Assembly (NCBI GenBank): GCA_937873095.1
Contig: CALMVI010000037.1
Span: 1-64,000 of the forward strand
Source of the DNA: an uncultured Acetobacteraceae bacterium
Lineage (GTDB): Bacteria; Pseudomonadota; Alphaproteobacteria; Acetobacterales; Acetobacteraceae
Length of the DNA stretch: 64,000 nucleotides
Reading direction: 5' to 3'
This document shows, piece by piece, positions 43,455-53,319 of the stretch. The translations under genes were made by a program, and so were the position numbers. The notes below the pieces were generated by a model. The model saw only the letters and a list, made by a program, of their open reading frames with translations, was not told the DNA's origin and made no database searches. Position 1 is the first letter of the stretch. Each line of letters begins with the position of its first letter.

Positions 43455-43520
43455 ACCATGACCGGTTCGCATCGGCTCACCGGTCATGGTCTATCTTGTT
43501 GTTTCGGCGAGCAGATCTAG
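43446..43520. repeat. Composite palindromic repeat copy 2 (second hairpin truncated)
   Basis: gaccatgaccggt(tcgcatcggctc)accggtcatggtc, linker 'gtttcggcgagcag'; flanked by 9-bp direct repeats cagatctag (43446-43454 and 43512-43520). Confidence 0.75.
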
Positions 43521-43548
43521 GCGCCACAATGCGGGTCCGAAAGTGTGG

Positions 43549-45030
43549 TCAGCCTAGCTCCTCATGCCAAGTCCTCCCATCGCGCTCAATGAGAGCGATG
43601 GAAGCGGTCGGCCCCCAACTGCCAGCAGCGTATGGGCGAGGTCGCTCGGCCGTTTCGCGCCAGGCATGCAGGATGGGTTCGATCCACATCCAGGCTGCTT
43701 CCACTTCGTCCCGGCGCATAAACAGCGTGGCGTTCCCGCGGACCGTGTCCATGAGCAACCGCTCGTAGGCGTCCGGATAGCGTAGGGAGAATGCCTTTTC
43801 GAAGCTGATGTCCAGCTCCGCGGGGCGCAAACGCAATCCTCCAGGTCCCGGATCCTTCGTCATCATTCCAAGACGCATGCCTTCCTCGGGCTGCAGCCGG
43901 ATGACAAGCCGATTGGGCTGTATTTCGGCTGCCTCGCGCGGAAACACGGAGATCGGGATGTCGCGGAACTGGATTACCACTTCGGACACCTTCTGCGGCA
44001 GTCGCTTGCCCGTTCGCAGGTAGAAGGGAACGTTAGCCCAACGCCAGGTTCGCACCTCCGCCTTCAAAGCCACGAACGTCTCGGTCTCGCTTGAACGCCC
44101 CTCCCCAAGATCCCTGAGATATCCGTCCACCGTCTTTCCGCCGACTGCTCCGGCCACGTACTGGCCGCGGACCGTCAGGTGGCCTACCTCGTGAAGCGCC
44201 ATCGGCCGCAGCGCACGCAGCACCTTCAGCTTCTCGTCGCGTAGCGCGTCGGCGGCCAGGCTGATAGGCGGTTCCATGGCAAGCAGGCACATCAGCTGGA
44301 GCAGGTGATTCTGCACCATATCGCGGAGTGCGCCGGAATGATCGTAGTAGTCGCCGCGGCTCTCCACCCCTACCGTCTCGCCGACCGTGATTTGCACATG
44401 GTCGATCACGTCGGCGTTCCAAAGCCGCTCGAAGATGACGTTGGCAAAGCGGAGGGCGAGAAGATTTTGAACAGTTTCCTTACCCAAGAAGTGGTCTATC
44501 CGGTAGGTCTGATTTTCCGAAAACACGCGCCCAACGTCTTCGATGATCTGCCTGGCCGAGGCGAGGTCGTGGCCGATCGGCTTCTCCAGGACAACTCTAC
44601 TGTTTTCGGTCACCAGGCCTTGCTGCTGCAGGTTTCTGCATACCGCGCCGTAAAGGTCGGGTGATGTGGCGAGATAGAACACCCGCACTCTATCGCCAGC
44701 GCCATCGAAAAGACCGTCAAGCTGTTCCCACCCATCCTCCTTTGATCCATCAACCCTTGCGTAAACGACCAAGCTGAGGAATGTCTGCAGGATTTGCTCG
44801 GCCAGGTCGGCGGCTGCCACGTGCTCGCGCAGAGCCCCTTCGGCCCGCTTGCGGTAGGACTCGTCAGTCAGGTCGGATCTGGCGGCTGCGATGACTCTGC
44901 ATTCGGTGGAGAACTGCCGGTCGGCAAACCGATGATACAGCGCGGGCAGGAGCTTTCGCAGCGTAAGATCGCCGGTTGCCCCAAAAACGACCATGTCAAA
45001 GTCGGCGACCGGGATGATGGCGGTTGGCAT
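43549..45030 (-). CDS. zwf: Glucose-6-phosphate 1-dehydrogenase
   Basis: VVFGATGDLTLRKLLPALYH; RIDHFLGKETVQNLLALRFAN. Confidence 0.97.
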   Translation of the reverse strand: MPTAIIPVADFDMVVFGATGDLTLRKLLPALYHRFADRQFSTECRVIAAARSDLTDESYRKRAEGALREHVAAADLAEQILQTFLSLVVYARVDGSKEDGWEQLDGLFDGAGDRVRVFYLATSPDLYGAVCRNLQQQGLVTENSRVVLEKPIGHDLASARQIIEDVGRVFSENQTYRIDHFLGKETVQNLLALRFANVIFERLWNADVIDHVQITVGETVGVESRGDYYDHSGALRDMVQNHLLQLMCLLAMEPPISLAADALRDEKLKVLRALRPMALHEVGHLTVRGQYVAGAVGGKTVDGYLRDLGEGRSSETETFVALKAEVRTWRWANVPFYLRTGKRLPQKVSEVVIQFRDIPISVFPREAAEIQPNRLVIRLQPEEGMRLGMMTKDPGPGGLRLRPAELDISFEKAFSLRYPDAYERLLMDTVRGNATLFMRRDEVEAAWMWIEPILHAWRETAERPRPYAAGSWGPTASIALIERDGRTWHEELG

Positions 45031-45040
45031 GCGTGGTCTC

Positions 45041-46474
45041 CTACTTCACCGTTGTCACCCGCAACGAGTTTGTGCTGCCGGCCTGACCGAACGGGATGCC
45101 TGCTGCGATCACGAGGGTCTGTCCCTGCTGAGCCAAACCTTCCTCGCGCGCCAGCCTTGCCGCGCGTGCGACAGCCTCTGTCATGGTGTGTGCATCTTGG
45201 GCGTGAACAGCGTGCACTCCCCAGGCCAACGAAAGCCGGCGAACCACCGGTAATTCGGTCACAATCGCCAGGATCGGCTGGCTTGGCCGTTCCCGCGCGA
45301 CACGCAATGCGGTCTTGCCCGAAGCGGTAAAAGCCGCGATGGCCCGGGCGCCGATGCTGCGCGCGATCTGGCCGGCCGCGGCCGCGATGGCCGAGGACAC
45401 CAAGCTGTCTGTCCCCGGCCGACCAGCATCCATGACCTGCCGCCAACCCGGGTCTGCCTCAACGCGCGTTATGATCCGGTCCATCATCGCAACCGCTTCG
45501 GCAGGATATTGGCCAACCGCCGTTTCGCCCGAAAGCATCACAGCATCCGTCCCATCGAACACGGCCCCCGCAACGTCACTTGCTTCCGCGCGCGTGGGGG
45601 CGGGAGCGGCAATCATGCTCTCGAGCATCTGGGTTGCGACGATCACCGGGCGGCCTGCAGCTCGGGCGGCACGAACGATGCGCTTTTGTGCAAGGGGCAC
45701 TTCCTCAGGCGGCAGTTCCACGCCCAGATCACCGCGGGCCACCATGACGGCGTCCGACAATGCAATGATGGCATCGAGCTGATCCAACGCTTGCGGCTTC
45801 TCGATCTTACTGACGATCCAGGCGCGACTGTCGGCGATCGCGCGCGCCTCGGCCACGTCCTCCGGCCGTTGGACGAAGCTCAGCCCGATAAAGTCCACTC
45901 CCTGATCAAGCGCAAACGCCATGTCGCTACGATCCTTGTCGGTCAAAGCTGGTATGTTCAGCACCATGTCGGGGACGTTCACGCCCTTCCGATCACCGAG
46001 CGGCCCTCCGACCAGCACCTCGCACTCCAGATGCCCGCCCCTCGCACGCTCGACCCGCAGCCGCAACTTCCCGTCGTCAAGCAACAAGGTCGTGCCGCTC
46101 GCCGCTGCCGACAGGATTTCCGGATGGGGGAGTTGAACCCGTCTTGCGTTGCCCGGGCTGGGATCCTGATCGAACGTGAAAGTCTGACCGGCGCTGAGAT
46201 GGACACGCCCACCAGCAAATCGCCCTACCCGTAACTTTGGCCCCTGCACGTCGGCCAGCAGCCCTATGGGTCGTCGGGCGGCATGCTCCAGGGCACGGAC
46301 TGCCGCGATGTTGGCCGCATGATCGGCGTGGCTGCCGTGGGAGAAGTTGAGACGGAACACGTCGGCGCCGATGTGGAAAAGCCGTCCGAGCATCTCAGGG
46401 GATGCGCTTGCCGGACCGAGCGTGGCCACAATTTTTGTCTGTCGGTGACGCCGAAGCTTCGCCCGATCTGGCAT
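45041..46474 (-). CDS. pyk: Pyruvate kinase
   Basis: TKIVATLGPASASPEMLGRLFHIGADVFRLNFSHG; IEKPQALDQLDAIIALSDAVMVARGDLGVELPPEEVPLAQK. Confidence 0.97.
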   Translation of the reverse strand: MPDRAKLRRHRQTKIVATLGPASASPEMLGRLFHIGADVFRLNFSHGSHADHAANIAAVRALEHAARRPIGLLADVQGPKLRVGRFAGGRVHLSAGQTFTFDQDPSPGNARRVQLPHPEILSAAASGTTLLLDDGKLRLRVERARGGHLECEVLVGGPLGDRKGVNVPDMVLNIPALTDKDRSDMAFALDQGVDFIGLSFVQRPEDVAEARAIADSRAWIVSKIEKPQALDQLDAIIALSDAVMVARGDLGVELPPEEVPLAQKRIVRAARAAGRPVIVATQMLESMIAAPAPTRAEASDVAGAVFDGTDAVMLSGETAVGQYPAEAVAMMDRIITRVEADPGWRQVMDAGRPGTDSLVSSAIAAAAGQIARSIGARAIAAFTASGKTALRVARERPSQPILAIVTELPVVRRLSLAWGVHAVHAQDAHTMTEAVARAARLAREEGLAQQGQTLVIAAGIPFGQAGSTNSLRVTTVK

Positions 46475-46676
46475 TGACAGTCTCGGCTTTGTTTTGCGGA
46501 AGTATGGCGAAACAGCGCCGTGAACGCCATCCGCCACTCAACCTGTCTAGGGGTGCCCCGTAGAGGGTGATGGACATCGAGCAGGCGCAGGCCACACCAG
46601 GACGAACCGCAAAGATTTGACCGGCAAGCCCCCGGGGTCTATCCGCCGCCCCCTCGGATTGCTTGTGGGGTTTGGT

Positions 46677-46946
46677 ATGGCGGCAGCTCCCGAAAAAACT
46701 GATGACAGCAAGGTCGGGGGCATCGCAGTCGACCGGCTTCGCAGCCTTATCGAGCGAATCGAGCGGCTCGAGGAAGAGCGCAAGGCGCTCGGTAGCGACA
46801 TCAAGGACATTTTCGGGGAGGCCAAGTCGGCCGGGTTCGACGTGAAGGTGCTGCGGACGATAATCCGCCTTCGCAAGCAGGAGCCCGCCGAGGTCGAGGA
46901 GCAAGAAACGCTGCTGGACGTCTACCGGCGCGCGCTGGGCATGTAG
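46677..46946 (+). CDS. gapR: DUF2312/GapR family nucleoid-associated protein
   Basis: AVDRLRSLIERIERLEEERKALGSDIKDIFGEAKSAGFDVKVLRTIIRLRKQEPAEVEEQETLLDVYRRALGM. Confidence 0.93.
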   Translation: MAAAPEKTDDSKVGGIAVDRLRSLIERIERLEEERKALGSDIKDIFGEAKSAGFDVKVLRTIIRLRKQEPAEVEEQETLLDVYRRALGM

Positions 46947-47016
46947 CAGAGCCCGCCGCCTTTGACGCCAGCCCGGACGCCCTACATGTGTTGGTGACAC
47001 CCGCAAGGACCATCGC

Positions 47017-48828
47017 ATGACCCAGTTTGCGCCAGACGGCTCAGCTGCCGTAGCAGCTTCGGGCGAACAAAGGCTGCCAAGTTGGAACTTGAGCGACCTG
47101 TATCCCTCGCCGGACTCCCCGCACGTGGAAGCCGACCTCGCGAAAGCCGATACCGAGGCACGCGCGTTTCAGGAGGAGTATTCAGGCCGTCTTGCCGACC
47201 TGTCCGGCCAGGACCTGTCGGCCGCGATTGATCGGTTTGAAGACATCGACGAGGTGCTCGGGCGGGTAATGTCCTACGCTCAATTGTTGTTCAGCGCTGA
47301 CAGTTCCGATCCCGTGGCGGGGCAGTTCTACCAGTCCACGATGGAACGCTGCACGGCGATCAGCGCCGTGATCCTGTTTTTCCGCCTTGAACTGAACCGC
47401 ATGGAGGAGGGGGTGCTGGCGACAAAGCTGGCCGACCCAGGCCTCGCTCGGTGGCAACCCTTTCTTCGCGATCTCGGGGTTTGGCGGAAACACCAATTAT
47501 CGGACGAGCTGGAGAGATTCGTTCACGAGCGCGAAGTCACTGGCCGGGCGGCCTGGAGCCGCTTGTTCGATGAGACTGTTGCCGGCATGCGTGTTCCATT
47601 TGCTGGTGAGAGCCTGACCGTCAATTCGGTACTGAACAAGTTGTCCGATCCTGACCGTATCACCCGGGAAACCGCAGCGCAGGCAATCGGGCAAGCCTTC
47701 GACGAACGCAGCAAGCTCTTCTCGCTGATTACAAACACCCTCGCCAAGGACAAAGAAATTATTGACATATGGCGCCAGCTCCCGCGTCCGGGGAGTGACC
47801 GCAATCTTTCGAACATGGTCGAGGACGAAGTTGTCGATGCCTTGGTCACGGCGGTAGTTTCGGACTACCCTCGTCTGTCTCACCGTTACTACACGTTGAA
47901 GGCACGCTGGTTAGGCCTTGAAAAGTTGCAGCATTGGGATCGCAATGCACCGTTACCCGGCGATGACGACCGTCGGATAGGCTGGTCAGAGGCGGAGAAC
48001 AGCGTTCTGAACGCCTATCGTCGTTTCGACCCGGAGCTTGCCAAGATCGGTCAACGCTTCTTTGACAACAACTGGATCGACGCGGCACCGCGCGATGGGA
48101 AGTCTGGCGGCGCGTTTGCGCATCCGACGGTGCCTTCGGCTCACCCCTATATCCTAATGAACTTTCATGGTCGAACCCGCGATGTCATGACTCTAGCCCA
48201 TGAATTGGGGCACGGCGTGCATCAGGTGCTGGCCGCCGAGCAAGGCTATTTGATGTCCGGCACGCCGCTGACATTGGCAGAGACGGCCAGCGTGTTCGGC
48301 GAGATGCTGACTTTCCAAGCGCTTCTCGACGCCGAGACCGATCCGGTCCGCCGCCGTCTTATGCTGGCCGGCAAGGTGGAAGACATGCTGAACACCGTGG
48401 TGCGCCAGATAGCATTCTACCGTTTCGAAACCTTAGTGCATGACGAGCGTCGCCTCGGTGAAATTCTGCCGGAACGTCTGGGCGACATCTGGTTGCAGGT
48501 CCAAAAGGAAAGCCTTGGGCCTGCATTTGAGTTCACCCCCGAATACAGTGTGTTCTGGTCGTACGTGCCTCACTTCATTCACTCACCTTTCTACGTTTAC
48601 GCCTACGCGTTCGGCGACTGCCTGGTCAACGCGCTCTATGCGGTATTCCGATCCGGCCATCCCGACTTCCCGGATAAGTATCGGACGCTGCTTCAGGCGG
48701 GTGGCACGAAGCTGCACCGGGACCTGCTCGCACCTTTTGGCCTGGACGCCCACGACCCCGCGTTTTGGCGGCTTGGTCTGGACATCATCTCCGGGTTCAT
48801 TGACCAGCTGGAGACAACCGATGTCTGA
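47017..48828 (+). CDS. pepF: M3 family oligoendopeptidase F
   Basis: 603 aa; HELGHGVHQ zinc site; YIEAD-like DAETDPVRRRLMLAGKVEDMLNTVVRQIAFYRFE. Confidence 0.94.
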   Translation: MTQFAPDGSAAVAASGEQRLPSWNLSDLYPSPDSPHVEADLAKADTEARAFQEEYSGRLADLSGQDLSAAIDRFEDIDEVLGRVMSYAQLLFSADSSDPVAGQFYQSTMERCTAISAVILFFRLELNRMEEGVLATKLADPGLARWQPFLRDLGVWRKHQLSDELERFVHEREVTGRAAWSRLFDETVAGMRVPFAGESLTVNSVLNKLSDPDRITRETAAQAIGQAFDERSKLFSLITNTLAKDKEIIDIWRQLPRPGSDRNLSNMVEDEVVDALVTAVVSDYPRLSHRYYTLKARWLGLEKLQHWDRNAPLPGDDDRRIGWSEAENSVLNAYRRFDPELAKIGQRFFDNNWIDAAPRDGKSGGAFAHPTVPSAHPYILMNFHGRTRDVMTLAHELGHGVHQVLAAEQGYLMSGTPLTLAETASVFGEMLTFQALLDAETDPVRRRLMLAGKVEDMLNTVVRQIAFYRFETLVHDERRLGEILPERLGDIWLQVQKESLGPAFEFTPEYSVFWSYVPHFIHSPFYVYAYAFGDCLVNALYAVFRSGHPDFPDKYRTLLQAGGTKLHRDLLAPFGLDAHDPAFWRLGLDIISGFIDQLETTDV

Positions 48829-50194
48829 TCAATCTCCGGCATCCGCACCAGTCGGCCCTGCTAGTCTGCTTGGCGAACTTCGGCGAATGGCGCGAACGTC
48901 TGGGGCGGTCGGTGGCATTGCGGCCCGAGTGGCTGGCGAACGCGTATTCGGCATCAAGATGAACCGGAGCGCGCATGCGGAGGATTTGAAATCCATCTTG
49001 GGGGGACTGAAAGGTCCTCTGATGAAGGTGGCCCAGTTCCTCTCCACCATCCCGGACGCGTTGCCTCCAGAATACGCGGCTGAGCTCGCGCAACTGCAGG
49101 CAAACGCGCCGCCCATGGGGTGGCCCTTCGTGAAGCGGCGTATGACCAGTGAGTTGGGGACCGGCTGGGAAGGTAGATTTGCCGAGTTCGGCAGAGAGGC
49201 CGCAGCGGCAGCAAGCCTGGGTCAGGTTCATCGCGGCCGGACGGTCGAGGGGCAAGACGTTGCCTGCAAGCTGCAGTATCCAGACATGCCGAGCGTGGTT
49301 GAGGCAGACCTCCGTCAGCTGCGACTTGCGTTGTCTCTGTATCACCGCATGGACAACGCGTTGCAGAACGATGACATCTACAAGGAGCTGTCGGAACGCT
49401 TGCGTGAGGAACTCGACTATGTGCGCGAGGCCGCGCAGATGCGGCTGTATGGCTTGATGCTTCGCGACGCTCACGATGTCACCGTGCCAGAACCGTTGAT
49501 GACGCTGACGACGCCTAGGTTGCTGACCATGACGTGGCTGCCCGGACGCTCGCTTCAGGGCGTGCTGGACGAAAATCCCCCTCTCGAGACACGCAATCAA
49601 ATTGCTCGCTCGCTTTTCATCGCCTGGTACATTCCCCTTTACCGGTATGGTGTGATCCATGGGGACCCGCATCTCGGCAACTACCAGGTGCGCTCCGACA
49701 ATGGAGTAAATTTGCTCGACTTCGGTGCAATCAGGGTTTTCCGTCCCCATTTCCTGCGTGGCGTGATCGACCTGTTCGAGGCCATCCGCGACAATGATGA
49801 GGACAAGGCTCACAACGCCTATGAAGGGTGGGGTTTCACCGGTCTCTCACGCGAGAAAACCGATGTCTTGAATCAATGGGCACGCTTCCTGTACGAGCCT
49901 CTGATTGAGGACCGCGTGCGCTTGATCCAGGAAACCAACGACCCTCAATATGGCCGCGAGATCGCGCAGAAGGTGCATCAGGGTTTGCAACGCACCGGAG
50001 GCGTAAAGCCTCCGCGAGAATTCGTTTTGATGGACCGTTCGGCGATCGGACTGGGCTCGGTGTTCCTGCGGATGGGTGCAAAGCTGAACTGGCATCGCAT
50101 GTTTCACGAACTCATCGATAGTTTTAACGAGGACGAGCTGGCGGCCAGACAGGCCTCTGCATTAACCGAGGTGGGCGTGCCTGCCTCGCTTTAG
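48821..50194 (+). CDS. ABC1/UbiB-ADCK family atypical kinase
   Basis: Start ATG overlaps the pepF stop (ATGTCTGA). GPLMKVAQFLSTIPDALPPEYAAELAQLQANAPPM, AAAASLGQVHRG, GVIHGDPHLGNYQV, LLDFGAIR. Confidence 0.93.
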   Translation: MSDQSPASAPVGPASLLGELRRMARTSGAVGGIAARVAGERVFGIKMNRSAHAEDLKSILGGLKGPLMKVAQFLSTIPDALPPEYAAELAQLQANAPPMGWPFVKRRMTSELGTGWEGRFAEFGREAAAAASLGQVHRGRTVEGQDVACKLQYPDMPSVVEADLRQLRLALSLYHRMDNALQNDDIYKELSERLREELDYVREAAQMRLYGLMLRDAHDVTVPEPLMTLTTPRLLTMTWLPGRSLQGVLDENPPLETRNQIARSLFIAWYIPLYRYGVIHGDPHLGNYQVRSDNGVNLLDFGAIRVFRPHFLRGVIDLFEAIRDNDEDKAHNAYEGWGFTGLSREKTDVLNQWARFLYEPLIEDRVRLIQETNDPQYGREIAQKVHQGLQRTGGVKPPREFVLMDRSAIGLGSVFLRMGAKLNWHRMFHELIDSFNEDELAARQASALTEVGVPASL

Positions 50195-52054
50195 GACAGG
50201 ATGCGCGGGCTGGCGCGATGGGCAGACATCACGCAGCACGGCGACCGGGAACCACGAGAGTGCCTTGATGTAGCGCGTTACAAGTCGTCGCGGCTCCCGT
50301 GCAAGACGCCAGAGCCATTCCAGTCCGGCTTCCTGCATAAAGGAAGGCGCACGCTTTATCAGTCCCAGTTCTACACGGACCGCCTGTCCCACGCACAACG
50401 CCCAGCACCGGTCGATGATGTGACGATGACGGTCGACAAATGTTTCGCTAAGCGGCGCACCAAGCGTCATGACCAGGATCGTCGGCGCAGCTGCACGGAT
50501 GTCGGTCGCGAGGTCGAGCTGTGCGCCCGGCGCGTCGACAAGTCCTGGTGGTGCTAGGAGCACGACCATATTCGACCTCAAACCCATGTTGTCTGCCCAC
50601 TCGGAGAGGGCGGCAGCTGTTGCCGAGCTCTCCACGACCACGCACACCCTGTGGCGGACAAGGTCAGGATGATTGGCAAGTCTGTGAAAAAGTTCGCAAC
50701 CCGTCACCCTGGATGACAGTCGCAACCCTCGAAGGCGAGCGTAAAGCAGGATGGGAGCGCCATCCGGGCATACGAAGTACGCGGCCTTATAGGCTGTCGC
50801 GAACGCCGGACGTTGCAACAGCCGCACGTGATCCAGATTAGGTGTGACTACCAAACGGACCTCGTTTGGCATTGAATCGTTGACGATGTGCTCGGTTACC
50901 TGGTCAGCCCGCAACGGCGTAAGTTGAAGACCGAGCGCGCAAGTCTGCGGGGACCTGGACCAGGTATCAAGCAACGCAAGATGGGCGTCGGCGCACGATG
51001 CGGCGGTGAAACAGGCACTACGTCGGATCAGCCCCGCGACGTCGCCGGGAGAATCGATGGATAACTGCATAGCACGCGCAAGTGCCGCGACGTCGCCCAC
51101 CTTAACGAGAATACCGATCTGTCCGCCAAGCAATATCTCCGACGGGCCGTGTGGGCAGTCGGTCGCGATGACCGACGTGCCGCATGCCATTGCTTCGATG
51201 ATTGCGTTTCCCAGCCCCTCGTAGCGCGAGGTGGATACCAAAGCATGGGCGTGCTTGACCCACGGCAGCGGATTACTTTGAAAGCCAACGAAAGCGGTTC
51301 GGTCGGCAATGCCAAGGTGAGATACCTGCTCTTCCAGGCTGGCACGAAGCGGCCCATCACCCAAGATGATCAAGCGTGCTGCCCGTGAGAGCAACAGAAG
51401 TGCCATCGCGTCGAGAAGCGATGTCGGATCTTTCTGGTGTGTCAGCCGGCCCACGAAGACAAAAACCGGCTCAGAATCGTCGGCCAGCCACGGATGAGGG
51501 GGTGGGCCGGCTGCACGCTGAGCAAAGTCGGGACCAATGACGGGGTTGTAGATCGTGGTGATCCGGTCTCTGGAGATTGACGCTACCACGGCGAGATCGT
51601 CCGCCACTCCTTGCGACACTGCGACGATGCCGCGCGCGCAGTGCTGCAAGGCCCGGTACAACCAAGGAATGGCACGATAGCGCCACCCCAAGGCTCTTTC
51701 CGCCGACAGAGTATTGTGCTGGCAGATAACAACGTCCGTGGACACTCGTGACACCAGGCGGGCCAACAGTGCGGTGATGTTGTTGTGGTCCAGGCTGGCG
51801 ATCAGGACTGTGGGTCTTGTGCGTCTGAGGTAGCGTGCAAGAGGCAACACCGCAGCCAATATCCGCCCGGCATCAAGCTCTTCGACGGGCAAGTCAGGTG
51901 GAAGGAGGGGCAGCAAAGGTCCTTTCAGACTCGCTACCGCCAAACGCACGTCAATGCCGCGCGTCCGAAGCTCAGCGATCAGCGCCAGTCGCATGCGTTC
52001 CACGCCGCCGCCGGAAAGATCATGCATGTAAAAGGCAATGCGCAGGTCCTTCAC
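50162..52054 (-). CDS. Bifunctional glycosyltransferase: GT4 domain fused to WecG/TagA/CpsF (GT26) domain
   Basis: GTG start overlapping the upstream stop (GTGA). GT4: SGGGVERMRLALIAEL...FVGRLTHQKDPTSLLDAM...YEGLGNAIIEAMACGTSVIATD. GT26: TPNLDHVRLLQRPAFATAYKAAYFVCPDGAPILLYARLRG...VTGCELFHRL...GLEWLWRLAREPRRLVTRY. Confidence 0.85.
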   Translation of the reverse strand: MKDLRIAFYMHDLSGGGVERMRLALIAELRTRGIDVRLAVASLKGPLLPLLPPDLPVEELDAGRILAAVLPLARYLRRTRPTVLIASLDHNNITALLARLVSRVSTDVVICQHNTLSAERALGWRYRAIPWLYRALQHCARGIVAVSQGVADDLAVVASISRDRITTIYNPVIGPDFAQRAAGPPPHPWLADDSEPVFVFVGRLTHQKDPTSLLDAMALLLLSRAARLIILGDGPLRASLEEQVSHLGIADRTAFVGFQSNPLPWVKHAHALVSTSRYEGLGNAIIEAMACGTSVIATDCPHGPSEILLGGQIGILVKVGDVAALARAMQLSIDSPGDVAGLIRRSACFTAASCADAHLALLDTWSRSPQTCALGLQLTPLRADQVTEHIVNDSMPNEVRLVVTPNLDHVRLLQRPAFATAYKAAYFVCPDGAPILLYARLRGLRLSSRVTGCELFHRLANHPDLVRHRVCVVVESSATAAALSEWADNMGLRSNMVVLLAPPGLVDAPGAQLDLATDIRAAAPTILVMTLGAPLSETFVDRHRHIIDRCWALCVGQAVRVELGLIKRAPSFMQEAGLEWLWRLAREPRRLVTRYIKALSWFPVAVLRDVCPSRQPAHPVLKRGRHAHLG

Positions 52055-53319
52055 GCGGTGGCCATTCCGTATGTCATCTGTCGCGAGCTTGACTGGCGTG
52101 TCCTGCGCACTGAGCCCGAAAGACAGGCAATCGCGGCAACCATGCACACTAAAATCGTTGATTTCCGTCCGATAGAGTTGCTCGTCGACGCGACGAGAAC
52201 AACGGCCAGCAAGAGGAGGCGGCCTGGCATTTGGCTTTGCCTCCAGCAGCCGGCAATCAATCCTGACAGCATGCCCAGGAAAAATGGAAAGCCGAACATC
52301 CCAAGGCTGACGAACATGAGCAGCCAGAAATTCTCTATAACCTCGACCCCAACCCCCAGTCGAAGGGACACAAGCATGGCCAACAAATCCTCGCGCCGCG
52401 TGCCGAACAAAATTTGCCACGTGTCGAGTTGATCCAGCAGTTTCCACTGCGCCAAACGAACCTGAGCGCTGTCGTCCCAGTAGAGATGACCGGCAAGCCT
52501 TTGTCCAAGACCAAGGCTCAAGGCAGTTCCCCCAGCCAACACCGCGCCGGCTACAAGACAAGACGCAAAAGCCACTCGACGCGGGGCTTGCCGGTGACGA
52601 CGAACGATCATGTCGGCCGTCTGCGCTATTTGACTACCGCTCGTCATCAGCACAGCGGCACCCAGAGCCACCCGGCCCCCGAAAGCCAGCAGGGCAGCCC
52701 ACATCAATGCCAGGTAGGGAAGCGTCCACCAGCAACGCCGGGGAGCCAGTGCCAGACCAAGTATCGCCATGACAGACCCCGTCAGCGGATGGTCAAACAA
52801 CGCCGTCGGGCGAAAGTCTTCGTGATGCGGCAGATAAGGCATGTCGTTTAAGTAAAGCGGAATGAGCGTTGCCTGGCTCGCCGTCTCAGCCAAGGCTATT
52901 GCTGCATTTGCCGCCAAGGACACCTGCATGACCGTGCGAAGACGGCGTATTTGACCAGGGCGAGCGCGACGCAACACAAACGCAGCCAGACCTGCAGGCA
53001 AAAAGGTATCAAGCAGAACGATGACGTTGCCTACTCCCGTCAGCGCAAGCGCGTAGATAACACATGCCAAAACGCAGACGAGAAAGACGACTGTCGATTT
53101 GCAGCTAGCCAGCAAAAACCAACTGTCTCGCCGAGTTGCAAGCAGAGCAAAGGAGAGGATGACCATGTGGGTGCCGGGATGGAGCTTAAACAGTAGGCTC
53201 CCACCTTCGGTGACGTAGGGTATCCCCATGAACGTCAGCAAATTGGCGCTGACTGTCAGCTCCAGAACAATCGCAAAAATAACCAAGCGGACAGCATAAT
53301 CATCCGTGCTGGTAAACAT
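52051..53319 (-). CDS. O-antigen ligase/Wzy-like polysaccharide polymerase (multi-pass membrane)
   Basis: 422 aa, many hydrophobic helices; central YLPHHEDFRPTALFDHPLTGSVMAILGLAL, as in Wzy/WaaL-like proteins. Confidence 0.75.
   Translation of the reverse strand: MFTSTDDYAVRLVIFAIVLELTVSANLLTFMGIPYVTEGGSLLFKLHPGTHMVILSFALLATRRDSWFLLASCKSTVVFLVCVLACVIYALALTGVGNVIVLLDTFLPAGLAAFVLRRARPGQIRRLRTVMQVSLAANAAIALAETASQATLIPLYLNDMPYLPHHEDFRPTALFDHPLTGSVMAILGLALAPRRCWWTLPYLALMWAALLAFGGRVALGAAVLMTSGSQIAQTADMIVRRHRQAPRRVAFASCLVAGAVLAGGTALSLGLGQRLAGHLYWDDSAQVRLAQWKLLDQLDTWQILFGTRREDLLAMLVSLRLGVGVEVIENFWLLMFVSLGMFGFPFFLGMLSGLIAGCWRQSQMPGRLLLLAVVLVASTSNSIGRKSTILVCMVAAIACLSGSVRRTRQSSSRQMTYGMATA

Noticed and set aside
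42714-43487. 257-aa minus-strand ORF opposite petA, sharing MTGEPMRTGHGL with the ORF at 55392..55664
   Set aside because: The shared peptide is only the translation of the dispersed hairpin repeat; not a protein family.
48797-49813. 338-aa minus-strand ORF opposite the UbiB-like kinase
   Set aside because: Antisense shadow; kinase motifs are on the plus strand.
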